Shown: positions 1 through 6,004 of the stretch, piece after piece
Position numbering within the stretch: position 1 is the first letter of the stretch
How the letters are laid out: every line of letters starts with the position of its first letter
NCBI GenBank assembly: GCA_012519365.1
Contig: JAAYQH010000035.1
Location: 1-7,035 of the forward strand
From: Planctomycetota bacterium
GTDB lineage: Bacteria; Planctomycetota; Phycisphaerae; Sedimentisphaerales; Anaerohalosphaeraceae
DNA length: 7,035 nucleotides
Direction of reading: 5' to 3'
Position numbers and translations under genes: made by a program
The notes under the pieces: generated by a model
Told to the model about the DNA's origin: nothing
What the model saw: only the letters and a program-made list of their open reading frames with translations
The model's database searches: none

Positions 1-339
1 ACGCCCGCCGGGGCTGTACACATCCTGCCGTCGGCGATGACCCAGCGAAGCGTAATTATTCAGTCGTGAATCGATGCAACCGGAGGTAATCCCCCAAAAC
101 AGCCGCGGCCGACCCATCGCCCGAAACGGCTCAACGCTGCGCCAGTCCGGCTGTGCCAGAATCGCCACGCGAAACCCGTGATGCGTCAGCCATCGGCCCA
201 ACAATGCCACCCCGAACGCCGGGTGATCGACATAACCGTCGCCGGTAACAAGAATAATATCCGGCACATCCCAACCGAGAGCTTCTATGTCTGCTCGACA
301 GACCGGCAAAAACAGATTTATTTTATTTTTATCAGACAC
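1..339 (-). CDS. ygiQ: YgiQ-family (UPF0313) radical SAM protein, N-terminal 113 codons, runs off the left edge
   Basis: The reverse complement reads as a clean N-terminus of the YgiQ/UPF0313 family. It has [20 protein letters not shown] near residues 10-29, [11 protein letters not shown] at 33-43, AQPDW at 62-66 and [18 protein letters not shown] at 83-100, ending near SPGGR at the window edge. These match from memory the start of E. coli YgiQ, which has FLPMSREEMDQLGWDS, GDAYVDHPSFG and AQPDW. Family members are several hundred residues long. The radical SAM CxxxCxxC cluster and the C-terminal part lie outside the window, so catalytic competence cannot be judged. The family's reaction is, to my knowledge, not established. 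I chose the GTG at 337-339 because AGAAGA lies six bases upstream and no ATG occurs in frame before a stop; a GTG at 358-360 is also possible. The gene diverges from the methyltransferase at 772. Confidence 0.93.
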   Translation of the reverse strand, partial: MSDKNKINLFLPVCRADIEALGWDVPDIILVTGDGYVDHPAFGVALLGRWLTHHGFRVAILAQPDWRSVEPFRAMGRPRLFWGITSGCIDSRLNNYASLGHRRRQDVYSPGGR

Positions 340-402
340 AAAATATCTTCTAATAAACACAGCACTCTTGTTTTTAATGCTGCTAATGCTACGCCATAAC
401 TT

Positions 403-432
403 ATCATAAAAAAATGGCCTTAAAGGCGGCAA
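403..432 (-). promoter_or_regulatory. Candidate sigma-70-type promoter for the YgiQ gene
   Basis: On the minus strand a -35-like TTGCCG (427-432) and a -10-like TATGAT (403-408) are separated by 18 bases. The -10 matches five of six consensus positions and the -35 four of six. Transcription would begin near 396, giving a leader of about 57 bases before the GTG at 339. The call is by eye in an AT-rich region, where chance matches are common. Confidence 0.35.
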
Positions 433-667
433 AATCAAAATGTAAAAAGCAACCTCGCAACTCAAGATTCAAAAAAACATTCTGGATACTCCACATCGCC
501 AGCGGGATCTTGAACAGGTTAAAAGGATGCTTTCTATCACCTACCTAAAAAACGGCCATTTTTTAAGGTTTGCTTGGTAATTTTGATTTTCGCCTTTTAA
601 TATCTAATATACGTTAAACTCCCTTGACACCTTACAATGACCCCGGCTAACGTTGCTTACGTCGCAG

Positions 668-681
668 CCTTAAATTTAAGG
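668..681. promoter_or_regulatory. Perfect 14-bp palindrome, possible operator
   Basis: CCTTAAATTTAAGG is identical to its reverse complement. It ends two bases before a -10-like TATAGT (684-689), about 90 bases upstream of the methyltransferase start. That placement would suit a dimeric repressor site, but no regulator is known from this window and the palindrome is AT-rich in its core. Confidence 0.35.
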
Positions 682-691
682 TGTATAGTGT

Positions 692-717
692 ACTCTACGC
701 TACGGTGTTCGTCGAGT
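692..717 (+). repeat. Imperfect inverted repeat in the methyltransferase leader
   Basis: ACTCTACG (692-699) and CGTCGAGT (710-717) pair at seven of eight positions around a 10-base loop. If transcribed it could fold as a hairpin about 55 bases before the start codon. No U-tract follows, so a simple terminator is unlikely. Confidence 0.35.
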
Positions 718-771
718 GCGAAAGTGCCAGTTTTGCCTTGATATGCCCGTTCGCTTCAGTAAGATATCGCC

Positions 772-1740
772 ATGGAAAAATACAAAAATCAGATTATTGC
801 CGGCGATTGTATTGAAATTCTAAACAGGGCTAAAGAGCCGTTCGCCGATTTGGTCTTTGCCGATCCGCCATTTAATATCGGCTATCAATACGACAAATAC
901 CACGACAACGTCGAGAAGACAAATTATTTGAACTGGTCGCGGGATTGGATGGCGGCCTGTATGAATGTGCTAAAGCCGCACGGGTCGTTTTATATCGCCA
1001 TCGGCGATGAATACGCCGCCCACCTTCGGATTATCGGCGAAGAACTGGGAATGACGCTGCGTAACTGGATTATCTGGCATTACACCTTCGGCCAGCAGAC
1101 CAAAGCCAAATTCGCCCGCTCACACACGCATATCCTGTATTTTGTCAAAGACCCCAAAAACTTTGTTTTTAACGACCTGGCGGTTCGTCTGCCCTCGGAT
1201 CGCCAGTTGATTTACAAGGACAAGCGAGCCAACGCCGCAGGCAAGATCCCCAACGATGTCTGGGATTGTTATTCGCGTGTCTGCGGAACGTTTAATGAGC
1301 GGCAAGGCTGGCACCCGTGCCAGATGCCCGAGCTGCTGCTGGGACGTATCATCGCGGCCAGCTCTCGTCCAGATGATGTCGTACTGGATCCGTTTAATGG
1401 CTCCGGCACAACGGCCGCAGCGGCGATGCAGCTTGGGCGGAACTACTGCGGCATCGACATTTCCGAAGATTATGTCAAAAACACCCAAATCCGTCTTGGT
1501 GAGCTTTCAAAGATTAACCGCGGAAATCTATTCGGGAGGTTGAATATGACCGAATACTTTGAACTCAAACGGCTGTTTGTAGAGATGAATGTTGCGGCCG
1601 ATACGCTCATCAAAGACGACAAAGTATTCGGGTATTTCCTCAATCAATTGCAGTTGCGGATCAATCGCGACAAGCCGCACGATGCGGCCTTGGTTAAAGA
1701 AGCCCTGAAAGAATTTCTGACGTGGGCAGTCGAGAGGTAA
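772..1740 (+). CDS. Stand-alone beta-class DNA methyltransferase, probably N6-adenine
   Basis: This 322-residue protein is predicted to transfer a methyl group from S-adenosylmethionine to an exocyclic amino group in DNA. The motif order places it in the beta class, like CcrM and M.HinfI. The catalytic DPPF (motif IV) is at residues 31-34. HPCQMPE, equivalent to HPTQKPE (motif X), is at 181-187. The SAM-binding LDPFNGSGTT (motif I) is at 205-214, followed by GIDISEDYV (227-235). DPP rather than SPP favours adenine over N4-cytosine, which is a family tendency and not proof. Residues after about 245 form a roughly 75-residue, probably helical, C-terminal extension that may contribute to target recognition. 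The ATG at 772 is the first possible start, because an in-frame TAA lies at 760-762; the ribosome binding site is weak. No restriction endonuclease is visible in the window, so it looks like an orphan methylase. The target sequence cannot be read from the protein. Confidence 0.92.
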   Translation: MEKYKNQIIAGDCIEILNRAKEPFADLVFADPPFNIGYQYDKYHDNVEKTNYLNWSRDWMAACMNVLKPHGSFYIAIGDEYAAHLRIIGEELGMTLRNWIIWHYTFGQQTKAKFARSHTHILYFVKDPKNFVFNDLAVRLPSDRQLIYKDKRANAAGKIPNDVWDCYSRVCGTFNERQGWHPCQMPELLLGRIIAASSRPDDVVLDPFNGSGTTAAAAMQLGRNYCGIDISEDYVKNTQIRLGELSKINRGNLFGRLNMTEYFELKRLFVEMNVAADTLIKDDKVFGYFLNQLQLRINRDKPHDAALVKEALKEFLTWAVER

Positions 1741-1787
1741 AGAGCGGCCAAACCGTACTTTATTCGGTATAAAATGAAAATTCGGTA

Positions 1788-1834
1788 GTCCCGCAGGGAC
1801 GACAGTATGATCGCCGCAGGCGTGAGCCTCCGGC
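1788..1834. repeat. Palindromic extragenic repeat unit (two inverted repeats)
   Basis: Two hairpins stand side by side. GTCCC-GCA-GGGAC occupies 1788-1800. GCCGCAGGC-GTGA-GCCTCCGGC occupies 1813-1834, with eight of nine pairs. The block lies in the 201-base gap between the methyltransferase and lnt. From memory, near-identical blocks (a CCCGCAGGGAC palindrome followed by GGCGTGAGCCTCCGG) recur between genes in planctomycete and related genomes, which would make this one copy of a REP-like family. Only one copy is present here, so repetition cannot be shown from this window. Confidence 0.6.
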
Positions 1835-1881
1835 TAAATAACTTAAAACCCTTTTGGGGATGTGACATATGAGATGTTTTT

Positions 1882-1926
1882 ACCCCCTTCCCCCTGCAGG
1901 GGACTCCCCGTTGGCAGGGGCAGGGT
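1882..1926. repeat. Strong C-rich/G-rich nested inverted repeat upstream of lnt
   Basis: CCCCTGC (1891-1897) pairs perfectly with GCAGGGG (1914-1920). Inside it, GGGG (1899-1902) can pair with CCCC (1906-1909), and CCCCTGCAGGGG (1891-1902) is itself a perfect palindrome. The flanking CCC and GGG can extend the stem with a bulge. The structure ends about 15 bases before the lnt start codon. It could be the end of the extragenic repeat, a transcription terminator lacking a U-tract, or a leader structure that affects lnt translation. The sequence alone does not decide. Confidence 0.5.
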
Positions 1927-1941
1927 TCATGGGATTTTTGT

Positions 1942-3648
1942 ATGGATGAGCGGAATAAAAAAAGCACTGCTCTGTGGCGGCTGGTCGGCGGCCTTGCTGT
2001 TTCAGCGGTCTTGCTGACGGTGATTCAGGCGCCATGGAATGTACATTTTCTGGCGTGGGCGGCTTGGGTTCCGTTTATCCTTGTCTGTGAGCCGAAGGCG
2101 TCAGGCAAGCGTCTGGCTGCGGCGGCCTTCGTCGTGGCATTGGGATATTGGCTGTTTAATCTGTCATGGCTGATGCCGGTCACCGGGCCGGGGTATGTCG
2201 TTTTTGCAATGTGGCAGGCCCTGTATTGGCCGGTTTTGGCCTTAGTGACACGATTTGTACGAAAAAAACACTGGCCGATGGTTGTCTTTGCCCCGGTACT
2301 GTTTGTGGGGGCCGAGGCAATCCAAAGCGTATTGTTTACCGGATTTAACTGGTTTTTTCTGGCCCATAGTCAATATCGCATCCTTGGGCTGATTCAAATC
2401 TGCGATATTTTTGGCCAGTTGGCAATATCGGTCCTGGTCGCAATGGTCAACGGCCTGATTGTGGACGGCATTTTGCGCTGTCAGACGCACCATTCGCTGG
2501 GCGGTGCTTTTTGGGGCAAGACCGTTGCGGCCGTTGGGCTGCTTGCGGCCGCCTTCGGGTATGGGGCCTGGCGGCTTGAGCAAACCCCGCGCTATGTCGA
2601 AGAGGGGCCGTTGGTCGGCTCGGTTCAGCCCAATGTGCCTTCCCACGTCAAAGAATGCACCGAAAACGCTCCGCTTTTACTGGAAGATCTGATCGAAAAG
2701 AGCCAAGCATGTATCGATGCCGGCGCGCCATTGGTTCTCTGGCCGGAAACAATGGTGCCGGAGACATTAAATCCGGACTTTCTGAATTATTGTTCGCAGG
2801 ACAGCCGCCCCCTTCAATTTCATCGGCGGATTTTAGAACATGCCAAGGGACAGGCCTATATCCTCTTCGGAGCACACGCCGCCACGGTGCTCGATCGCGG
2901 AAACAAACTCAGCGTTACGGACACCTTCAACTCGGCGTTTCTGTATCGTCCTGATGGGACACCTGACCCGCGGCGATACGACAAGATCCATCTTGTTCCC
3001 TTCGGGGAATATATCCCCTTTCGCACCAGCGCGCCGTGGATTTATCGCCTGATTTTATTTCTCAGTCCCTATGATTATGATTATAATTTGACACCCGGCC
3101 AACGGTATACAGTGTTCCCATTCCGGGACGACGCAGGCCGGACGTATCGTTTCGGCGTGCTGATTTGCTATGAAGACACGGATGCAACCGTCGCTCGACG
3201 AATGACCGTCGATAAAAACGGTAGCAAACGCGTGGATTTTTTGGTTAACATCAGCAACGACGGCTGGTATGTTCGATATCGTAACGGCAAGGTCGTTCCC
3301 AGTGCCGAATTGAGCCAGCGGATGGCAATCAGCGTGTTTCGCAGTATTGAAAACCGCATTGCCCTCGTACGCAGCGTCAATACCGGCATTAGCTGCCTGA
3401 TTGACTCGACCGGCTGCATTCGCGAACAGTACCTCGACGGTACCCTGCCGGCCAATCCGCTGGATCGGCAAGGCGTAGAAGGCTGGTTTGTCGACAGAGT
3501 TCCGATCGATCGCCGGATAACGTTTTTCAGTGTTTATGGGTGTTGGCTAAACACCGTCATGGGGACAACTTTGGCGGCTTTGGTCATGTATGCGTTATGG
3601 GAAGGTTCTAAAAAAAGACACAAAGGGGCTTCAAATGATAAAGATTAA
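1942..3648 (+). CDS. lnt: Apolipoprotein N-acyltransferase
   Basis: Lnt adds the third acyl chain to the N-terminal cysteine of lipoproteins, the last step after Lgt and LspA, in the inner membrane. This 568-residue protein has the expected layout. Hydrophobic segments fill about residues 13-205, a nitrilase-type (CN-hydrolase) domain spans about 222-515, and a final membrane segment lies near 527-552. The catalytic triad is visible as E269 in LWPET, K348 in YDKIHLVPFGEYIP and C409 in GVLICYED; NISNDGW follows at 436-442. It is somewhat longer than E. coli Lnt (about 510 residues). The extra length includes insertions around 280-290 and 420-450. The ATG at 1942 has GGGA seven bases upstream and no in-frame start before it. 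The lipoprotein gene that follows overlaps its end by 14 bases. Confidence 0.95.
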   Translation: MDERNKKSTALWRLVGGLAVSAVLLTVIQAPWNVHFLAWAAWVPFILVCEPKASGKRLAAAAFVVALGYWLFNLSWLMPVTGPGYVVFAMWQALYWPVLALVTRFVRKKHWPMVVFAPVLFVGAEAIQSVLFTGFNWFFLAHSQYRILGLIQICDIFGQLAISVLVAMVNGLIVDGILRCQTHHSLGGAFWGKTVAAVGLLAAAFGYGAWRLEQTPRYVEEGPLVGSVQPNVPSHVKECTENAPLLLEDLIEKSQACIDAGAPLVLWPETMVPETLNPDFLNYCSQDSRPLQFHRRILEHAKGQAYILFGAHAATVLDRGNKLSVTDTFNSAFLYRPDGTPDPRRYDKIHLVPFGEYIPFRTSAPWIYRLILFLSPYDYDYNLTPGQRYTVFPFRDDAGRTYRFGVLICYEDTDATVARRMTVDKNGSKRVDFLVNISNDGWYVRYRNGKVVPSAELSQRMAISVFRSIENRIALVRSVNTGISCLIDSTGCIREQYLDGTLPANPLDRQGVEGWFVDRVPIDRRITFFSVYGCWLNTVMGTTLAALVMYALWEGSKKRHKGASNDKD

Positions 3649-4639
3649 GTATGGATACTTTATAATACTGGCGGCCGGGTTGCTGCTGACGGTCGGCTGC
3701 GATACGCCGGCACAGCATCAGTCGAGCCGACCTGTTGCCGCTCTTTCACCGGCTGCGCTTCAGTCGCTCAAGCCCCAAGCTGAGGAGATTGTTCAGGCCG
3801 CACTGCAACATCCAAATCCGGTTGTTCGCACGCACGCCATTGAAGTCGTGGTGACGACCCAACACAAAGATATGATGGCAGACATTATTCGGCTGATGGA
3901 AGATCCGCTGATGCCGGTGCGATTTGCAGCCACAACAGCCGCGGGCGATATGCTGTGTTACGGCTGCGAACAGCACATTCGCAAGCGACTTGAGGACGAG
4001 GATGAAAACGTACGGGTGGCCGCGGCTTACAGTTTGCTTAAGTTAAACTATCCAGAATATCATGAATATCTGCGACAGGCCGCCCAAAGCAAAGATCAGA
4101 CAATACGGGCCAATGCCCTGATGCTGCTCGGAAAAAACGGAAATCGGGACGATCTTGACCTTCTTTATCAAGCGATGCGTGACGAGATCGCCTCCGATCA
4201 AGTTAAGATTCAAGCGATTGACGCCATCGCCCAGCTGAAAGACACGCGACTTTACCGCAGTAAACTCTGGGCCCTGCTCATCAGTAAATATGCCGATGAC
4301 CGTGTGATGGGCATTCGCAGCATGGGCGCATTGGGGACACTGGACGCCCAAAATGCGATCATAACAATGCTGACAGACGATGTGCTGGAAGTACGGCTGT
4401 GTGCGGCCGAACAATTGGGGCGACTGGGAGACTCAAGCGGACGCGAGGAAGTAGCCCGTTATCTGCAAACACATCCCGATTTGAGCCAGAGCGACATGGC
4501 TACGATGTTGGCCGTAATGGCGATTGGGTATATCGGGACGCCGGATTTGACAGCCTATCTGCCAAAGGCCCTGAAAAGTCCTTCTGAGGATATCCGTTTG
4601 GCTGCCGCCCAGTCGATTTTACTGCTGACAAAAAAGTAA
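3635..4639 (+). CDS. HEAT-repeat lipoprotein
   Basis: The 334-residue product begins with a lipoprotein signal peptide: K3 and K5, a hydrophobic stretch at 6-20, then TVGC with the acylated cysteine predicted at C22. Threonine at -3 is acceptable but not the commonest residue. The rest is about nine HEAT-type helical repeats. Diagnostic cores such as NPVVRTHAIEVV (61-72), DENVRVAAAYSLLKL (123-137), DDRVMGIRSMGALG (221-234), LEVRLCAAEQLGRLG (251-265) and EDIRLAAAQSILLL (318-331) are visible. Such scaffolds usually bind other proteins. The function is unknown. A CYGC pair sits at 108-111. Aspartate at the position after C22 is an inner-membrane retention signal in enterobacteria; whether that holds here is unknown. 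I preferred the ATG at 3635 over an in-frame ATG at 3590: AAAGGGG lies about seven bases upstream, and the signal peptide then begins at residue 1. It overlaps lnt by 14 bases, so translational coupling is likely. Confidence 0.85.
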   Translation: MIKIKYGYFIILAAGLLLTVGCDTPAQHQSSRPVAALSPAALQSLKPQAEEIVQAALQHPNPVVRTHAIEVVVTTQHKDMMADIIRLMEDPLMPVRFAATTAAGDMLCYGCEQHIRKRLEDEDENVRVAAAYSLLKLNYPEYHEYLRQAAQSKDQTIRANALMLLGKNGNRDDLDLLYQAMRDEIASDQVKIQAIDAIAQLKDTRLYRSKLWALLISKYADDRVMGIRSMGALGTLDAQNAIITMLTDDVLEVRLCAAEQLGRLGDSSGREEVARYLQTHPDLSQSDMATMLAVMAIGYIGTPDLTAYLPKALKSPSEDIRLAAAQSILLLTKK

Positions 4640-4643
4640 TTGT

Positions 4644-4668
4644 CCACGAAAAACACAAAAACCAAAAA
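4644..4668. repeat. Short A-rich degenerate tandem motif
   Basis: Just after the lipoprotein stop codon, three similar units follow one another: CCACGAAAAA, CACAAAAA and CCAAAAA. Similar CCACGAAAAACACAAAA-type stretches are, from memory, common in intergenic DNA of planctomycetes and neighbouring phyla. It has no coding potential. The ten-base gap to TTCTCAGAGAA (4670-4680), a small inverted repeat, shows no U-tract, so no clear terminator is seen for the lnt operon. Confidence 0.3.
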
Positions 4669-4763
4669 TTTCTCAGAGAATGTATATTTCAATATTGGAG
4701 TATGTCTTTTTGTATTTGTTTTTGGGATTCATTTGCTTTGTTCAGATATCCTTAAAAAAACGC

Positions 4764-4792
4764 TTGACCTGTCCAAATTACTTCCGTAAAAT
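4764..4792 (+). promoter_or_regulatory. Near-consensus sigma-70-type promoter for the coiled-coil/mreB unit
   Basis: TTGACC (4764-4769) and TAAAAT (4787-4792) are separated by exactly 17 bases; each hexamer matches five of six consensus positions. An A-tract (4754-4760) directly upstream of the -35 resembles an UP element. Transcription would start near A4800, giving an 82-base leader to the TTG start at 4882. This is the best promoter in the window. It separates the lnt-lipoprotein unit from the following genes. Confidence 0.7.
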
Positions 4793-4881
4793 CCCCTGTA
4801 TTCGCTTTATCGTACAGTTGTTGCGCCGGCGTCCGGTCGGCTATCGCAATTTGAATACTCTGTGATGAAAGGGTAAATAAC

Positions 4882-5736
4882 TTGAGTACGCTGACAAAAA
4901 TCCTGGCGGTCTTATTGTCCTTATTCTCAATTTTTCTGTGCGGTATGATGGTCACGTTTGTGGGCAGCACAAAAAATTACAAGTCGCTGTATGAGGAGCA
5001 AAAAAATTTGGCCGCGTATGCCCAGGCCGAGCTTGCCGAGCGTGACAAATTGGTCAATGCCCGGCTCCAGAAATTTGAAGAAATGAAAGCTCGCCTGCAG
5101 GAAGAGATCACAAAGCTGGAGACCGAGAATACCACTCTGGCAGCCGACCTTCGCAAAGCCGAACGGCTCAGCGCTCAATATCAGAATCAGGCCGACAGCT
5201 GGAAAGGTGTAATGACCGGCTTTGAGCAAAGCGTACGTAACCTGCAGGCCTCGCTGCGAGAGACCCAACAGCAGCTGGATGCCTCTCGCGCTCAGAATAT
5301 CCAAGACCGGAAAGAATTAAACCAGATTACCGCCGATCTGTATGCACGGATTGTCCAGCTGCAATCGATGGAAGCGGAACGTCGGCGATTGCTGGAACAA
5401 AAGGCCGAGTTGGAAAAGCAGATTTTGGCCCTCAGCGGTAGTCTTGCCGCGGTCAAACCGGTTACGCCGGCAGTTGAAACCGCCAAACCTGCGGCCTCGC
5501 CAATCACCGCCGCCGATATCAAAGGCCTCGTTCAGGATGTGGACGAATCGCTGGTACAATTATCAATCGGTTCGGCCGACGGTGTTCGCGAAAACATGGT
5601 CTTTCATATCACACGCGGCAGTCAGTTTCTTTGTGACGTTGTGATCACCCATGTGGACATCAATCAAAGCGCCGGCATAATGCAGTTGGTTCAGCAGCGG
5701 CCGCGGGTTGGAGATACGGCGGTCACCAAACTCTAA
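4882..5736 (+). CDS. Membrane-anchored coiled-coil protein of unknown function, upstream of mreB
   Basis: The 284-residue product has one N-terminal membrane segment (about 5-28). A long charged coiled coil rich in Glu, Lys, Gln, Leu and Ala follows (about 33-185), then an Ala/Pro linker (190-208). A compact C-terminal domain (about 212-284) alternates beta-type strands and glycine turns: GLVQDVDESLVQLSIG, GVRENMVFHI and RVGDTAVTKL. That pattern (V..V....V.L.IG...GV..NM.F.I ... V.GD) recalls small beta domains such as the FlgT C-terminal type, and loosely MreC, but I cannot assign a family. If the segment is a signal anchor, the coiled coil would lie outside the inner membrane. The TTG at 4882 is chosen because AAAGGG lies eight bases upstream and the membrane segment follows at once; the next in-frame ATG (4945) would remove that segment. 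The small membrane protein gene begins 20 bases after its stop, suggesting an operon with mreB. Confidence 0.8.
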   Translation: MSTLTKILAVLLSLFSIFLCGMMVTFVGSTKNYKSLYEEQKNLAAYAQAELAERDKLVNARLQKFEEMKARLQEEITKLETENTTLAADLRKAERLSAQYQNQADSWKGVMTGFEQSVRNLQASLRETQQQLDASRAQNIQDRKELNQITADLYARIVQLQSMEAERRRLLEQKAELEKQILALSGSLAAVKPVTPAVETAKPAASPITAADIKGLVQDVDESLVQLSIGSADGVRENMVFHITRGSQFLCDVVITHVDINQSAGIMQLVQQRPRVGDTAVTKL

Positions 5737-5756
5737 GGAAATGAAAGTAACGCACG

Positions 5757-5906
5757 ATGGCCAAAAAAAATTCCGCAGCAAGCAGTGATGTATATACCGC
5801 AATTTTGGCGCTGGCAGCGCTGACCGTATTAGCCACGGCGGTTTTTGTTACCCTCAAGTGCTGGGTGTATTACCAAACACTGTTTTCAGTAGCGAAGGCC
5901 GGATAA
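5757..5906 (+). CDS. Small single-pass membrane protein (49 residues)
   Basis: This ORF begins with MAKKNSAASSDVYTAIL and ends with YYQTLFSVAKAG. A hydrophilic, lysine-containing N-terminus (1-12) is followed by one hydrophobic segment (about 13-33) rich in Ala, Leu and Val, then an aromatic C-terminal stretch (CWVYYQTLF, 35-43). The positive-inside tendency puts the N-terminus in the cytoplasm, but K34 and K47 weaken this. It lies 20 bases after the coiled-coil gene and 98 bases before mreB on the same strand. A ribosome binding site is weak (GAAAG about nine bases upstream). Function is unknown. I recall small proteins of this style (MAKK..., one membrane segment, CW.YY) in planctomycete genomes, but cannot confirm a family. 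The good codon structure, sensible topology and tight operon spacing are the support. The following 98 bases contain no clear gene or terminator. Confidence 0.65.
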   Translation: MAKKNSAASSDVYTAILALAALTVLATAVFVTLKCWVYYQTLFSVAKAG

Positions 5907-6004
5907 AAGGGCCTTGAGCGACGCCTTCTGCAGCGGCGGCGAAAAAGGACATGCGCCCCACGATACAGCGGTAGCGCCGGTAATCCGTTTTGAAGGGAGT
6001 CACT

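Larger units (their letters stand above)
340..771. other. Divergent intergenic spacer between the YgiQ gene and the methyltransferase
   Basis: I see no convincing gene in these 432 bases. The stretch 300-480 is AT-rich and low in complexity. A GC-richer block at about 484-545 is open for roughly 45 codons on both strands but lacks a convincing start, so I do not call it coding. AATT-type inverted motifs lie at 431-441 and 580-590. An isolated TTGACA at 624-629 has no good -10 at 17 bases; the best is TAACGT at 648-653, with an 18-base spacer. TATAGT at 684-689 looks like a -10 but lacks a -35. A palindrome (668-681) and a stem-loop candidate (692-717) lie closer to the methyltransferase. The promoter of the methyltransferase gene is therefore probably here but not resolved. 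Confidence 0.6.

Noticed and set aside
178..399. Plus-strand open frame of 73 codons
   Set aside because: It is antisense to the YgiQ N-terminus and runs out into AT-rich spacer; no RBS or recognisable product.
640..680. Tag-like reading GCTAACGTTGCTTACGTCGCAGCC reminiscent of a tmRNA tag
   Set aside because: The reading has no stop after the alanines, and no tRNA-like domain, GGGGC 5' end or CCA end is present within range.
1644..1967. Minus-strand open frame of 107 codons
   Set aside because: It is a translation through the palindromic repeat block and the methyltransferase tail. Proteins read from such repeats (SHPQKGF..., ILSSLRDYRI...) are, from memory, a common spurious annotation.
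3055..3471. Minus-strand open frame of 138 codons
   Set aside because: It is antisense to the catalytic domain of lnt, with no independent support.
3590..3634. Longer N-terminus for the HEAT lipoprotein (15 extra residues)
   Set aside because: It lacks a ribosome binding site and puts a charged stretch before the signal peptide. The ATG at 3635 has a good AAAGGGG and starts the signal peptide directly.
4680..4865. Plus-strand open frame of 61 codons, hydrophobic at the start
   Set aside because: It has no ribosome binding site and contains the strong promoter at 4764-4792. Composition is that of AT-rich intergenic DNA.
5907..6004. 98-base gap before mreB as a possible RNA element or riboswitch
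   Set aside because: Only weak local pairing was found, and no known riboswitch signature; it is described simply as the gap and leader.
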